A stretch of DNA of 64,000 nucleotides from Argyresthia goedartella (Eukaryota > Arthropoda > Insecta > Lepidoptera > Argyresthiidae): the NCBI GenBank assembly GCA_949825045.1, contig OX463809.1, positions 151,501 to 215,500 on the forward strand, written 5' to 3'. Shown here piece after piece: positions 22,311 to 32,512 of this stretch (positions within the stretch are counted from its first letter, which is position 1; each line of letters starts with the position of its first letter). Both the position numbers and the translations under genes were made by a program. Under the pieces are notes generated by a model, which was not told the origin of the DNA, did no database searches, and saw only the letters and a list, made by a program, of their open reading frames with translations.

Positions 22311-22383
22311 CAAAACTTATTAATTCGGTCAATCCGTATACTAGAAAACAATAGCAAATAAAGCAACGTTGTGAATAACTGGA

Positions 22384-22660
22384 AATAGTCGTCCGTGAAG
22401 AGCTCCGTGGTTTAGTGAGTTTCACGCTTGATTCTCACGCAGGAGATGCGGGTTTGAGTGCCGGTGCTGACCATGTACCAATGAGATAACTAATTTATCT
22501 TAAGTACATTATACGGACATTCGAACGGTGATGGAAATCACCGTGAGACAACCTTCATTTATCCATAACTTCGGCGATGGGCCGGCCCCTGCCACTCAAA
22601 ATGGAGTAATGAATCCCTAGCTAAATGTGGGCTTACAAATTGTGCGTAAATTGGAACGTC
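22384..22660 (+). mobile_element. tRNA-derived SINE, copy 2
   Basis: Same head and body as the SINE at 191: GAGCTCCGTGGTTTAGTGAG (A box), a degenerate B box around 22450-22463, TTATCTTAAGTACATTATACGG, then the GGCGATGGGCC block. Upstream it also carries ATAGTCGTCCG-GAAG, the sequence forming the rest of the 41-bp minisatellite unit at 23160. The tail end is diffuse. Confidence 0.82.
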
Positions 22661-22892
22661 AATCGCAGGAAATTGGGAGATTGCCAATTGCAAGGAGTGT
22701 ATTTAACCCAATTCGACAAATGTAGGTATATATATAGGCATTCAGTCGGGGCAAGCAGCATTTCATTCTTCTTCTTATTTTCCTCCTTCTTCTTCCTTCT
22801 AATTTTTTATTCTACGACTTCTAAATTTTATGAGTTTGTCTTTAAGAGTGCCCATTTCAAAGCTACATACGCTTAAAATCCACAATAGTCCA

Positions 22893-23200
22893 ACAGCAAC
22901 AAAAACATCGCGTCACGCCCTTTCCCATACGGAGTTTCAGCGACACAGTGTGCCAACGTTAAGCAAGTGATTCATAAGATGATTTTGCGTGACAGGAGTA
23001 TAGCCTATGGGCAGGCAGCTATGGGGTAGTGAAGGTCTCCTCACGATGTCTTTTATGACCGTTCGAATGTCCGTATAATGTATTTTAGATAAATTACTTT
23101 TTTCATTGGTACATGTTCAGAACGGGGACTCGAGCCGGCATCTCGTGCATGTTATGCAAGTACTCACTACAGCACGGAGCCCTTCCCGGACGACTATATA
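22893..23200 (-). mobile_element. tRNA-derived SINE, copy 3, head joined to minisatellite
   Basis: Inverted copy: on the minus strand the head (GGGCTCCGTGCTGTAGTGAG), B box GGCTCGAGTCC (23126-23136), body and a tail of CAA/TTG-type triplets (about 22893-22905) are visible. Its head (23160-23200) is also the first unit of the tandem array to its right. Confidence 0.85.
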
Positions 23201-23789
23201 GTACTCACTAGAGCACGGAGCCCTTCCCGGACGACTATATAGTACTCACTAGAGCACGGAGCCCTTCCCGGACGACTATATAGTACTCACTAGAGCACGG
23301 AGTCCTTCCCGGACTACTATATAGTACTCACTAGAGCACGGAGCCCTTCCCGGACGACTATATAGTACTTACTAGAGCACGGAGCCCTTCCCGGACGACT
23401 ATATAGTACTCACTAAAGCACGGAGCCCTTCCCATCCCGGACGACTATATAGTACTCACTAGAGCACGGAGCCCTTCCCGGACGACTATATAGTACTCAC
23501 TAGAGCACGGAGCCCTTCCCGGACGACTATATAGTACTCACTAGAGCACGGAGCCCTTTCCGGACGACTATATAGTACTCACTAGAGCACGGAGCCCTTC
23601 CCATCCCGGACGACTATATAGTACTCACTAGAGCACGGAGCCCTTCCCGGACGACTATATAGTACTCACTAGAGCACGGAGCCCTTCCCTTCCCGGACGA
23701 CTATATAGAACTCACTAGAGCTCGGAGCCCTTCCCGGACGACTATATAGTACTCACTAGAGCACGGAGCCCTTCCCGGACGACTATATA
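23160..23789. repeat. 41-bp minisatellite made of SINE heads
   Basis: There are fifteen head-to-tail units spanning 630 bp. Twelve are 41 bp; three (units 7, 11 and 13) are 46 bp because of an extra CATCC or CTTCC. The consensus is GTACTCACTAGAGCACGGAG followed by CCCTTCCCGGACGACTATATA. Its reverse complement is the 5' end of the neighbouring SINE including the pol III A box, but without the B box. Units are nearly identical, implying recent expansion or homogenisation. It is not a CRISPR array, as there are no unique spacers. Confidence 0.96.
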
Positions 23790-23829
23790 CTCGTATATTC
23801 CAGGTATCTACAAAACCATGTACCTCTAA

Positions 23830-23990
23830 ATGATTCGCCCGAATTATCTTTTTTATTAGAAAGTAGCTTCTTGCTAGGATGAACCGTCAATTATTTATGA
23901 GCGAGAAGCCAAAAATGTCCCAAAATTTCCAGGTTTTGTAGCTGCCTAAAGTTGCACCGAGATATCTCGTGTTACCATTATTGATTTGAT
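23830..23990 (-). repeat. Right arm repeat of the inverted duplication
   Basis: Inverted counterpart of 22130-22310; see that entry. Together with the oppositely oriented SINEs it makes 22.13-23.99 kb a large imperfect palindrome. Confidence 0.7.
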
Positions 23991-24320
23991 GACGATTAAT
24001 TGATCACTTAGTAATACCCATATCTGCAAGATACTTAACAATATAAATACGAATTCACCACCTTTTTATTACACGTAACCTAGAATTGCTCTACCGACTG
24101 AGGTAAGTTGTTTACGGCTTGACGTTTGTAGCCAACATACCTCAGGCATTGTCATATTACTTATAAGTAGATAAAGATATCACGCGTTCCGATAGTTATT
24201 TTCAGCTGCATTTGTATAATAAAAGTGATTATTTTGATTCCTGAGTAAATTTACTAAATTTACTAGTGACCTTTTTTTTATTTTATTACATTTTGGTATT
24301 GTTTTTAAGTTTTTCTTATA
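23991..24320. other. AT-rich stretch
   Basis: No feature is supported between the inverted duplication and LINE H. Confidence 0.6.
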
Positions 24321-24354
24321 TACAGGCATACTGAAAGGAAGACCGTACGGTGGT

Positions 24355-26037
24355 GTGGCAATTTTATGGCGAAAAAGTATGTTTCATCATGTTCAAGTAA
24401 TTAACATTAATAATGTGCGTATAACCGGTATTAAAATAACTACGTGTAACCAATCTATAGTAATATTGTGTGTGTATATGCCGTATGAGGCGCCGGACAA
24501 CCTAGCGGAATTTAGCGACTGTTTAAGTGAACTTAGTGCAATTATAGAAAGTTGTGAAAGTGAGTCAGTATTTATCTTAGGTGACTTTAACGCGCATCCT
24601 TATACATCCTTCTGCAACGAAATGCTGTCATTTTGTACCGAACAAAAATGGCTTTGTGCAGACTTTGAGTATTTAGGTATAGACTCGGGAACTTATACAT
24701 ATATCAGTGAAGCTCACGGGACCAGACGGTGGTTAGATCACTGTTTAACGACGCAATCAGCTCACCGTACTATTACTAAAGTTGAAGTGAAGTATGATGT
24801 GTTTTGTTCTGATCACTTCCCTATAATGTTCTATTGTAATTTAGGTGTGATAAGAAAAAAGCTAGTTAGTAATATTTATGACGAGTGCACTGGGGTAAGA
24901 TGGGGTAGTAGGGAACCGGGGGAGATAAGTGCATATTCTAGTTTGTGTCACACTAAACTACGGGAAATTGACTTTCCGGAGGAATTTAGGCAATGTTGTG
25001 ATAACGGTTGTGATAACATTTGTGATAACATTAGTCATAGAAATATTATAGACGATATGTATAGTTTAATTGTAAATGTTCTAAGTGAATCAGCAATGCT
25101 CAGCCGTAATAAAAATCCAGTTAAGAAAAAGTATGTTATAGGATGGAATAGACATGTTAGAGAGTCACATTCACTTGCCAGACTGAAGTTTCTACAATGG
25201 ATTGACTATGGCAAGCCTAAATTAGGGCCTATTTACCAAGAAATGTGTGACAGTAGAAAAGTTTTCAAATCCAATCTCAAATGGTGCCAAAATAATCAGG
25301 AACAGATCAAAATGGACCTAATAGCGACACATCGACAGGCAAAAAACTTTTCTAATTTTTCGAAATGTACTAAAAAGTTAAACCCCAAAACTAGTTTACC
25401 AGTATCTGTAAATGGTATAGTAGAACCGAAGGATATAGCTGACCTATTCTGTAAACATTTTAAAGTGGAATCGCCCTTAGTGCCAAAGCACAGTGTGATC
25501 AGTGTTGAGAGCTGTTGTGAACGGGACAATAAGACTAGTTTTACAACCAAACAAGTGGCTTTCATTGTAAACAACATGACACGTGGAAAATCACCCGGGC
25601 ATGACGGGCTCAGCATTGAACATATACAGCACGCGGGAGTTCATCTCCCCAGAATTTTGTCAATGTTCTATACGTTTTGTGTGAAACATGAATATCTCCC
25701 ACAGGATATGATGGAGACTATCGTGGTACCTATAGTAAAAAACAAGACAGGAGACGTATCAGATACTAACAACTACAGACCTATCTCACTGTCAACGGTA
25801 CTGGCTAAAGTATTTGATGGCTTGCTTGACGACCAACTGGATAAGCATCTCCAGCTTAATGATGGACAATTTGGGTTTAGGTCTGGATTGTCTAGAGAAA
25901 GTGCGATACTGGCTCTCAAGCACACTGTAAGATACTATACTGAAAGAAACACTAATGTATATGCATGTTTTTTTAAATCTCTTATGATATCCTGTGGGAT
26001 AAGTGTCAAGAAGCAAACCTACCAATGGAAACTGTAA
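24355..26037 (+). pseudogene. LINE H endonuclease and RT N-terminal half
   Basis: The 560 codons hold endonuclease marks (FILGDFNAH at ~73-81, RRWLDHCL, CSDHFPI at ~151-157), a long linker, then RT boxes GKSPGHDGLSIEHI (~411) and NNYRPISLSTVLAKVFD (~472) and QFGFRSGLSRESA. The frame should continue into motif A (F-D-LSKAFD), but at about 25970-25980 the sequence jumps from YACFF to the codons of SYDILWDKCQEANLP in another phase. The deletion removes motif A, the first catalytic Asp, so the element cannot polymerise. Confidence 0.86.
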
Positions 26038-26855
26038 ATATACTTAAATATTGGTATGGCCATCAGATGAACAGAGTCAGGTGGGGGAGTGCTTACTCTG
26101 AAAAGTACAAATTGGAATGCGGAGTGAGACAGGGGGGACTCACGTCTCCGAAGCCTTTCAACTTATATGTAAATAATCTCATTGGTGGGCTCAGCAGCAT
26201 GCATGCGGGTTGCTATGTAAGTGGGAAAAGTGCGAATAACATAAGCTATGCCGATGACATGGTGCTGCTGAGTCCATCAGTGGATTACGATATAATGTTA
26301 AAAAGACTGAAGTTATTTAAGAAGGGAACTAAGTCGCCTAGTAATGTGCCTCCTATAAAATTGTACGGTCAGGAGTTATTGAGTGTTACAAGCTTTAAAT
26401 ATCTGGGACACATTGTAACCAATGACCTGAGAGACGACCTGGACATTGATAGGGAACGGAGGGCGTTGGCGGTGAGGTTGAACATGCTGGCGCGCAGGTT
26501 TGCTCGTTGTACACATCAAGTAAAAATTACTTTGTTTAAGGCTTACTGCCAATCCTTTTACACGAGCAGCCTGTGGGTCAGCTATACTCAAAAGTCTATA
26601 AACGCCCTTGTAGTCCAGTACAATAACGGATTTAGGATGCTGCTGGGGTTGCCGCGATTCTGTAGTGCATCAGGCATGTTTGCAGAAGCCCGCACGGACG
26701 GGTTTCATGCAATAATAAGAAAACGCGTGGCCTCACTAATGCACAGAGTTCGCGGCAGCACCAGCGATATCCTGACTGTTATAGCAGATAGGGTCGAAGG
26801 ACCTATTTTAAAGCACTGGATCAAGGTGGTGACCGGCACCTCGCTGGATAAATAG
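26025..26855 (+). pseudogene. LINE H reverse transcriptase, C-terminal half
   Basis: This continues the previous frame in a new phase: METVNILKYWYGHQMNRVRW, CGVRQGGLTSPKPFNLYVN (~26118-26172), motif C ISYADDMVLLSPS (~26244-26280). About twenty codons appear missing after MLKRLKLF, where the KKSE-type block of related proteins should be. The rest (FKYLGHIVTNDLRDD, ARRFARCTHQVKITLFKAYC, SSLWVSYTQKS, ARTDGFHAIIRKR) is well preserved to the stop. Confidence 0.86.
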
Positions 26856-26857
26856 GC

Positions 26858-26930
26858 TCATCATCATCATCAATCAGCCCACACCTACCCACTGCTGGGT
26901 ACAGGCCTCTTCTCTACCTCGCTATCCGCC
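26858..26930 (-). mobile_element. RTE-type LINE 3' tail fragment
   Basis: On the minus strand the sequence reads as the end of an RTE-type ORF (EEACTQQWVG...) followed by a GAT triplet tail. It is the same kind of end as 51497-51690. Only ~70 bp survive. Confidence 0.5.
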
Positions 26931-27164
26931 ATAAGTTGCTTACTTATTTATTTTAATTTTATTTTAAGGTGTAACATAGATTAGGAAATTCTCTTTTTGT
27001 ACTAACAATACTATGGAACCGTGTTTTCTGAAAATAAATGTTTTATTATTATTATTATATTAAGTTACGCGGATAGCATCAATAATAAATTTGAAAATTC
27101 AATTTTTTGTACAACCTGCAAATGACCACTAATTAACCAAACCTATTAGTATAAATACAATTAG

Positions 27165-27830
27165 ATGGTCATGGAGGCGTTAAGGATGTGGCATGATCGG
27201 TGTCCTGGTAGCGATCCGGCTCAACACCCGCACTTGCAGCGCTTATGGGATGAGGTTTCGTGTAAAGACACGCTCAGAGGGTTATTGGTCCGGAGTTCGG
27301 GGCTGGAGCTGGCACGTTTGCGCACTGTTTCGCAGCCCGAGTCTGGTCTCTGGTACCACGCTATGCCTGCTCCACAACTAGGGACGTTCATGGACAATGA
27401 CGCATTTCGAGTGGCCGTCGCTTTGCGTCTCGGTTGCAATGTTTGCCAACCACATTCTTGCGGGTGAGGTGCGGGTGGACGCTCGGGGTCGGCACGGTGT
27501 ACACTGCGTACGGAGCGCGGGCAGGCCTTCCTGGCACTCCTCCATTAATGACATTGTCAAGCGGGCTCTCGTCACACCAACTGCGCCCTGTGTATTGGAA
27601 CCCGCGGGACTTTGTCGTACCGATGGCAAGCGTTCGGATGGCCTGACCATGATACCTTGGGGGAGGGGCCGTTCATTGCTGTGGGACGCCACGTGATCCG
27701 TGCGCCACTTTTTCCCCCTCTCACCTAGCATCTACCGTGTCCACCCCCGGAGCCGCCGCGGAAGAGGCCGCAAGGTTGAAGACCTTAAAGTATTCAGTGC
27801 TTTTGGGGCAGTACTTCTTAGTTCCGGAAT
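27165..27830 (+). pseudogene. Orphan C-terminal domain of a retroelement protein, restriction-endonuclease-like (tentative)
   Basis: Three frames in succession read PAQHPHLQRLWDEVSCKD, LVRSSGLELARLRTVSQPES, GLWYHAMPAPQLGTFMDNDA, CNVCQPHSC, then GVHCVRSAGRPSWHSSINDI, LEPAGLCRTDGKRSDGLTMI, WGRGRSLLWDAT, then STVSTPGAAAEEAARLK. The arrangement (Cys/His cluster, HSSINDIVKRAL helix, DGKRSDG, then LLWDAT) resembles C-terminal parts of lepidopteran RT-containing proteins I recall. The SDG...WDAT spacing suggests a PD-(D/E)XK-like nuclease, which is inference. Frameshifts lie at about 27465 and 27695. No RT is found nearby in frame. Confidence 0.6.
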
Positions 27831-28440
27831 GAGTAAATCCCATCGGGATGTTGTCGAAATGGCAAATTGTCGAACGAATTAGGCAGTGGTCAAAATGGGA
27901 AATTGTCATTACGAACCTTGTCATAGTGGGATGTGATCTGCGTCTACAGCGTCTGTTGGTGGATCCCGCGCGGAGCAAGACGCGAGTTTTATTAACTCCG
28001 TAAACAACGACCTAAGTTGCGTTTGTGTTGGTAGCAGCTCGCCAGCGCGGCGCGGGACCCGCCACCACGGCCACCACCGCCACTCTCCGCTCCCCGCTCC
28101 ATTCGTGTTAGTTTACACGACGAGCATGCGGCATTAGGGAGATTAGAATACTAACAGTCTGAGTCAACTTGCGACGTTGTTGTAACCAACGACCAATTTA
28201 TGTCCATTGTGAATGTGCAATTATACTAAATTGAATGTATTATATTGTGGTAGCCCAACCGCCAAAGTGATATCCATTTATTTATACTGTAACCTAAATA
28301 ACCACGGCATCGATTTTGTTACCCGACTGCCAAACACTCGAGCCGTGCACAAACAACTGGAAGGCGATACCAAATAAACAAACATGTCGAGACCACATGA
28401 AGGCCTGTGTTGGCGTGTTTAGTAATGTTCGGCGCGGTCT
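27831..28440. other. Non-coding stretch
   Basis: It holds a short imperfect duplication around 27852-27915 (AAATGG(C/G)AAATTGTC twice) and a GC-rich patch at 28035-28110. No supported feature. Confidence 0.5.
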
Positions 28441-28448
28441 CGGCCGGC

Positions 28449-28520
28449 GGCGCGGTACGATGGCGGTACAATGGAGGTACGGTGGGGGTACAATGGAGGT
28501 ACGGTGGCGGTACAATACAT
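28449..28520. repeat. ~22-bp tandem repeat (GGTACAATGGAGGTACGGTG)
   Basis: About three and a half units of GGCGGTACAATGGAGGTACGG type stand in a GC-rich setting. The several overlapping frames here on both strands are by-products of the repeat. Confidence 0.85.
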
Positions 28521-28861
28521 GGCCGCAACGGCAGCGTGCTCCGATAGATGCATGGTTCGGTGCAGCTTGGCGCGGGTGGCGGGCGGCGTATTGTTGTCGC
28601 GAGCACGACGGACGTGCGCTCCGATGAGCTCTAGCTCATGTTCTGTAGCGGTGTCCAAAGCATTCCGAATCATTGGTTTCACAACTGTGAGTAGAGCTGA
28701 CAAAAGCCATACATTGTAGTTTAACATTGGGTAGGTAGTATATCTATTTGCAATAAGTAGAAATGGTTGATCGTGTTAATATGTTTCAATAACACTGAGC
28801 CGCCGAGAGTCGGTAGAGATATACCTCTGTGTAATCTTGCTCGTATCAATAACGATAACAC

Positions 28862-29010
28862 AACAACAACAACAACAACAACATAGCGTCACTTCATTTC
28901 CCACAATTATGCCCACTTTTCTCCAGTTTTTCTATACACCATTTTCCGTGACGGGGGCTCCCCCATCGCCGCAGCTATGGAGTAATGAAGGTATCCTCAT
29001 GATGTTTTCA
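28862..29010 (-). mobile_element. tRNA-derived SINE, copy 4, 5'-truncated
   Basis: On the minus strand: the ATCATGAGGATACCTTCATT block, GCGGCGATGGGG, then GGGAAATGAAGTGACGCTAT and a (GTT)n tail (28860-28884 read as CAA repeats). The tRNA-related head is missing. Confidence 0.8.
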
Positions 29011-29091
29011 GTAACGATAATTTTCCATGAAATATTAGAAGTAAAAGCATACACTTTTCTTTAATCATTTGGCATAATAGTAGTTTATCTA

Positions 29092-29455
29092 CACACGTAT
29101 CATAAACCCTCTTTACTGCGTACATAAACCACACGTCACGATCAGCATAATGTTAAACTACTTTCTTATCTAAAAATTACACATAATAACCATCATGTGT
29201 AATTTTTCTACATAATTATGACATCGAAATTTCGAACGCCGACGCCCGCCTGCCGGCCGCCCCTAGTTTGTCTGTGAAGTTGGTACTACAGAACAAGCTA
29301 AACAACTGCAGAGCCACAATGCAAGTCAAATATGCGGTTCCTGAACACATCAAAGAGAGCTTATGATATGTGTGTAGATAAACTAGTGTATGTAACTGTA
29401 CATAATTAGGCATTAAAACTCTCGAGTGATATTATTATGAAACTCGCCTTCGGCA
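29092..29455 (-). mobile_element. Hairpin-bearing inverted-repeat element, copy 2
   Basis: Inverted termini AGTTTATCTACACACGTATC (29092) and GTGTGTAGATAAACT (about 29370-29384), with ~30 bp of good complementarity. An internal palindrome AATTACACATAA...ATGTGTAATT lies near 29180-29210. Outside the right terminus is the half-hairpin block (AACTCGCCTTCGGC at about 29441-29454). Reverse orientation to the copies at 10.1 and 50.0 kb. Confidence 0.8.
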
Positions 29456-29460
29456 CGGAC

Positions 29461-30310
29461 CGCGAACCGTGCGGACCGTGCGAGGCTGCAGCGAGCGCAA
29501 TTAGCGACAAATGTCGGACATTCAGTCCGATGGTGACGACAGTTCTCATCAACAGGACGTAAATTACATTCAGCTGCATTTCACTTATTACTCAAAATGA
29601 GGTCCGTTAAGCATTCGAGTTTTAAAGGCCAATATACGAGTTTATGAACGATTCCATTCTACGATGGTTCTATTACCATAGCTTAAACCAATAAAAACGT
29701 AAAAGATAGCATTGTATCCTTCGATCAGAAGTCATAAAAAGTCGTCAAGAAATTAATTAGGTATATCAATTAATGGCAGTGAATCATCCTTAGTATATTT
29801 TCGTAGAACACTGTATCAATGGATCTGCAATCTAACGTGTTCATCATTGTAGCTGTTCGTCTAAATAATAGCAACAACCGTCATGTAACGGTCTTGTAGC
29901 CATTTTTCTGCGTTCTCAGGCTGTAACGGAGAGAGTTGGTTACATTTTCTAAGAGGAATTGGTTATATAAACTTTCTCCATTAAGGTTGGAAACAGTTGG
30001 AACCGTATGTTTTGGCCTGAGCAGCTAAGTATTTTTTTGGTTTCCTAAACTTTTTAATCAAACAAAGAACATTTTCTTTCTCATTTTAGTTTACCCTCCA
30101 AAATATGCTTATCCTACACCGAGTGCCGCCTTCTATCGCCACTTTAAGTAATCATTTCGTAGAGTGCGAGGCTGCACTGCACACGAGGTGGCGTGGCACT
30201 GCTCCCTCCTGCCTACGTGTACCTGTACCTACCTCCTATTTAGCTAGAGCTCCAGACCTGCTCCTGGATTGCGCTAGCAACATGACGGTCTAGTGACAAT
30301 GACAATGACG
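29461..30310. other. Non-coding stretch
   Basis: No recognised repeat, RNA or coding region; the small frame at 30105-30293 resembles nothing known to me. Confidence 0.55.
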
Positions 30311-30329
30311 ACGGTGATCAAGTATCATC

Positions 30330-30910
30330 ATGCATGTAAGAAAAAACATAGCTTTATTTAAAATTGTAGGTGATAGCCATAAAATTAACACTAGAAATAG
30401 AAATAGGTTAGCACTACCATTATTTAGACTAATTAAAGTGGGCACATCATTCATGGGGCACTATTGGGTATTCGCTTCTACAATAAAATACCACAGGAAT
30501 CATTGATCCTTCCTGAAAAGAGGTTCAAAAACTATGTTATAAATGAGCTGATAAGAAAGTCCTATTATAGTATTAAGGAATACTTAGATGACAAAACTGC
30601 ATGGTCCATACCATCTCAGCGCACAGAAATTCGACGAGGGGCGATGGATCAAGTCTATCACTCGCCGGCGGATTTCCTTAGACCGAAACCAGTACCTGTT
30701 GTAAAGTCACTTTAAAAAAAAAAGGTGGGGGAGTTTCTTGCCGTTTCTTCTTAACCTCGAGGCCCACCTTCCGAAACGGTGTAGTCTTTTTTTATATATA
30801 AAAAAAAAACTTGTAGTTATAAGTAAGTATAATTTTGACGTTGAATAAGATAATTTATTTATTTATATTCAATAAAAAAATGACTCTGACGCTGACTCTT
30901 TAGGTACATC
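30330..30910 (+). mobile_element. LINE 3'-end fragment (B-like family)
   Basis: The translation gives the last ~130 residues of a Jockey/CR1-type LINE protein (NTRNRNRLALPLFRL, then IRFYNKIPQESLILPEKRFK, YYSIKEYLDDKTAW). A single indel lies at about 30460 and the stop at 30713. The 3' UTR carries GGTGGGGGAGTTTCTTGCCG and ends AATAAA plus a TGACTCTGACGC tail near 30905. Heavily 5'-truncated. Confidence 0.8.
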
Positions 30911-31500
30911 ATAATTTACCTAAATTATTTAGCAATTCATGGTAGAAATTGAGGTGAATTTACAGTCACACAATGAATCCTTAAAGGGAGAAAAAATAGA
31001 AAATCTACTGGATCTAATAAACACCCATAAGTTGACCGTCATCGTGGCGTCATTGTCACTGAGCCCTCATTTGGATAGCGGAATTCGTCTCCAGAACGAG
31101 TCAGCGAGCACTCGGCGCGACTTGTGATATTGACTTGTATTGTGTCGCACATTAGCGACGCGACATGGCAGTCCTGCGTCAGTGTCTGTGTCTGTGTCTG
31201 TGTCTTGTGTCTGCAGTGCACCTTTTGTGAATATCTTTGAATATTCTATTCACTGCCATGCAGGAACATCGTTCCTCAAAAATAAAAATAATACAACATA
31301 AATGTTCTCCTAGATATCTAACTGACCGCAGCATCAGACAGAGCATCAGCGTAGGCGTTACATCTCGAAAACGATGAACCATATGAAAGTTTCAAGATTC
31401 AAAGTTCCTTATTTAATTGAAGATATTTACAAATATGCTTTAGATATTTACACATATACTGAATATATTTACATATATGCTTAAGACACGTAATTTTTGA
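30911..31500. repeat. Non-coding stretch with two small tandem repeats
   Basis: A TGTCTG hexamer run lies at about 31178-31207. Three imperfect 21-bp units (AGATATTTACA-ATATGCTTT type) lie at about 31420-31485. No gene is supported. Confidence 0.7.
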
Positions 31501-31761
31501 ACTGATCACTAGATCAATTATAAATATATTTATTGTTGTGAGAAAATAAATATTTTTATTTTCGCATCCTAAGTGAAGAAATCAACTCAAAATACAGAAG
31601 CGAACTATGAATCTAGAAATGTGTTTTTCTATTTATGTAAATTTAATGTTCTTTTCAGCACTCCTGTGTGATTGGGTTCTAGGTCGGTATTTATTTGTTT
31701 ATTTAGTTATTGTTTAGGTTACTTTCTTTAGTATATTTTTATATATTTAGGTATTTTATAT

Positions 31762-32512
31762 ATGGATAGTTTATGTAATATTGATAATAGTTTCTTCTCT
31801 TGTTCATCAAACGACAACTATTTTAGTGCGGAGAGTGATAACTCCTTTGTGGAGCAACCACTATCCGACAAACTTACCGCTGTTTTTGGTAGCCTGGGCA
31901 ACAATTTAAATATTGTTCATATCAACGCCCAGAGTATCCACTCTAGTTACCCGGACATACGTACCTTACATAATTACCTTCGCTCGGATATTCCTTGCAG
32001 AGTTGTAAGTATCTCGCCGAGTGAGTACTCTGAATCTGCAGAACATCTTTTCAAATCTCTCTTCTCCATTATAAAGTTCTTTTGGGCGTTCTCTATAGTC
32101 CCTCACTCCGTATTGATTATTTCGACTCTTTTGAGTCTTTGCTCAATCAGCTGACTCCTCTTTACAATGATACCCTCATTCTTGGCGATTTTAATACTTG
32201 TATTCTCAAAAATGATTTCCTATCTGCTAATCTCCAGTCTATTGTAAATTCTTTCAATTTACATATTCTTCCTCTCAATGCAACTCATTTTCTACCACAC
32301 TGCACTCCTTCCCTCCTTGACATCATGATCGTCTCAAATTTGGAAAAGGTTGCGACTCATGGTCAGTTTAACTCTCCTTTTTCCTTTAATGACCTGATTT
32401 ATCTCTCGTACAAGATTAAGCCGCCCAAGAGCAGAGCAAATTTATCCATATTCGTAGCTTCAAGGGTATTGATACTGCATCCCTTAAATCTGATGCCACG
32501 TCGATCGACTGG
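31762..32512 (+). pseudogene. LINE A endonuclease region
   Basis: Starts with a Met (MDSLCNIDNSFFSCSSND). The APE-type endonuclease begins at LNIVHINAQSIHSSYPDIRT (Asn of the INAQS box). The frame changes near 32055, after which VLLGVLYSPSLRIDYFDSFE, TLILGDFNTCI (~32174-32206), SLLDIMIV and NDLIYLSYKIKPPK follow, then KFIHIRSFKGIDTASLKSDA in another phase up to the LINE B junction. The catalytic Glu region between INAQS and LGVLYSP is partly missing. Confidence 0.82.

Larger units (their letters stand above)
24322..27060 (+). mobile_element. LINE H, 5'-truncated, with internal deletions
   Basis: A non-LTR element starting inside the endonuclease (GILKGRPYGGVAILW from 24325) and ending with AATAAATGTTTTATTATTATT near 27060. 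The coding part is split at about 25975-26025. The ~70 bp at 26858-26925 look like an RTE-type tail in the opposite orientation lying within its 3' UTR. It belongs to a family distinct from D; the RT box reads GVRQGGLTSP, not GVPQGS. Confidence 0.87.

Noticed and set aside
23160..23789. CRISPR-like array
   Set aside because: The period is constant and the whole unit repeats; there are no unique spacers, and the unit equals a SINE head in a eukaryotic repeat context.
27397..27696. Separate 99-codon gene
   Set aside because: It continues the domain started at 27165 after a frameshift; not independent.
28294..28727. Several overlapping ~100-codon frames
   Set aside because: Caused by the 22-bp tandem repeat and GC-rich DNA; all are mutually incompatible shadows.
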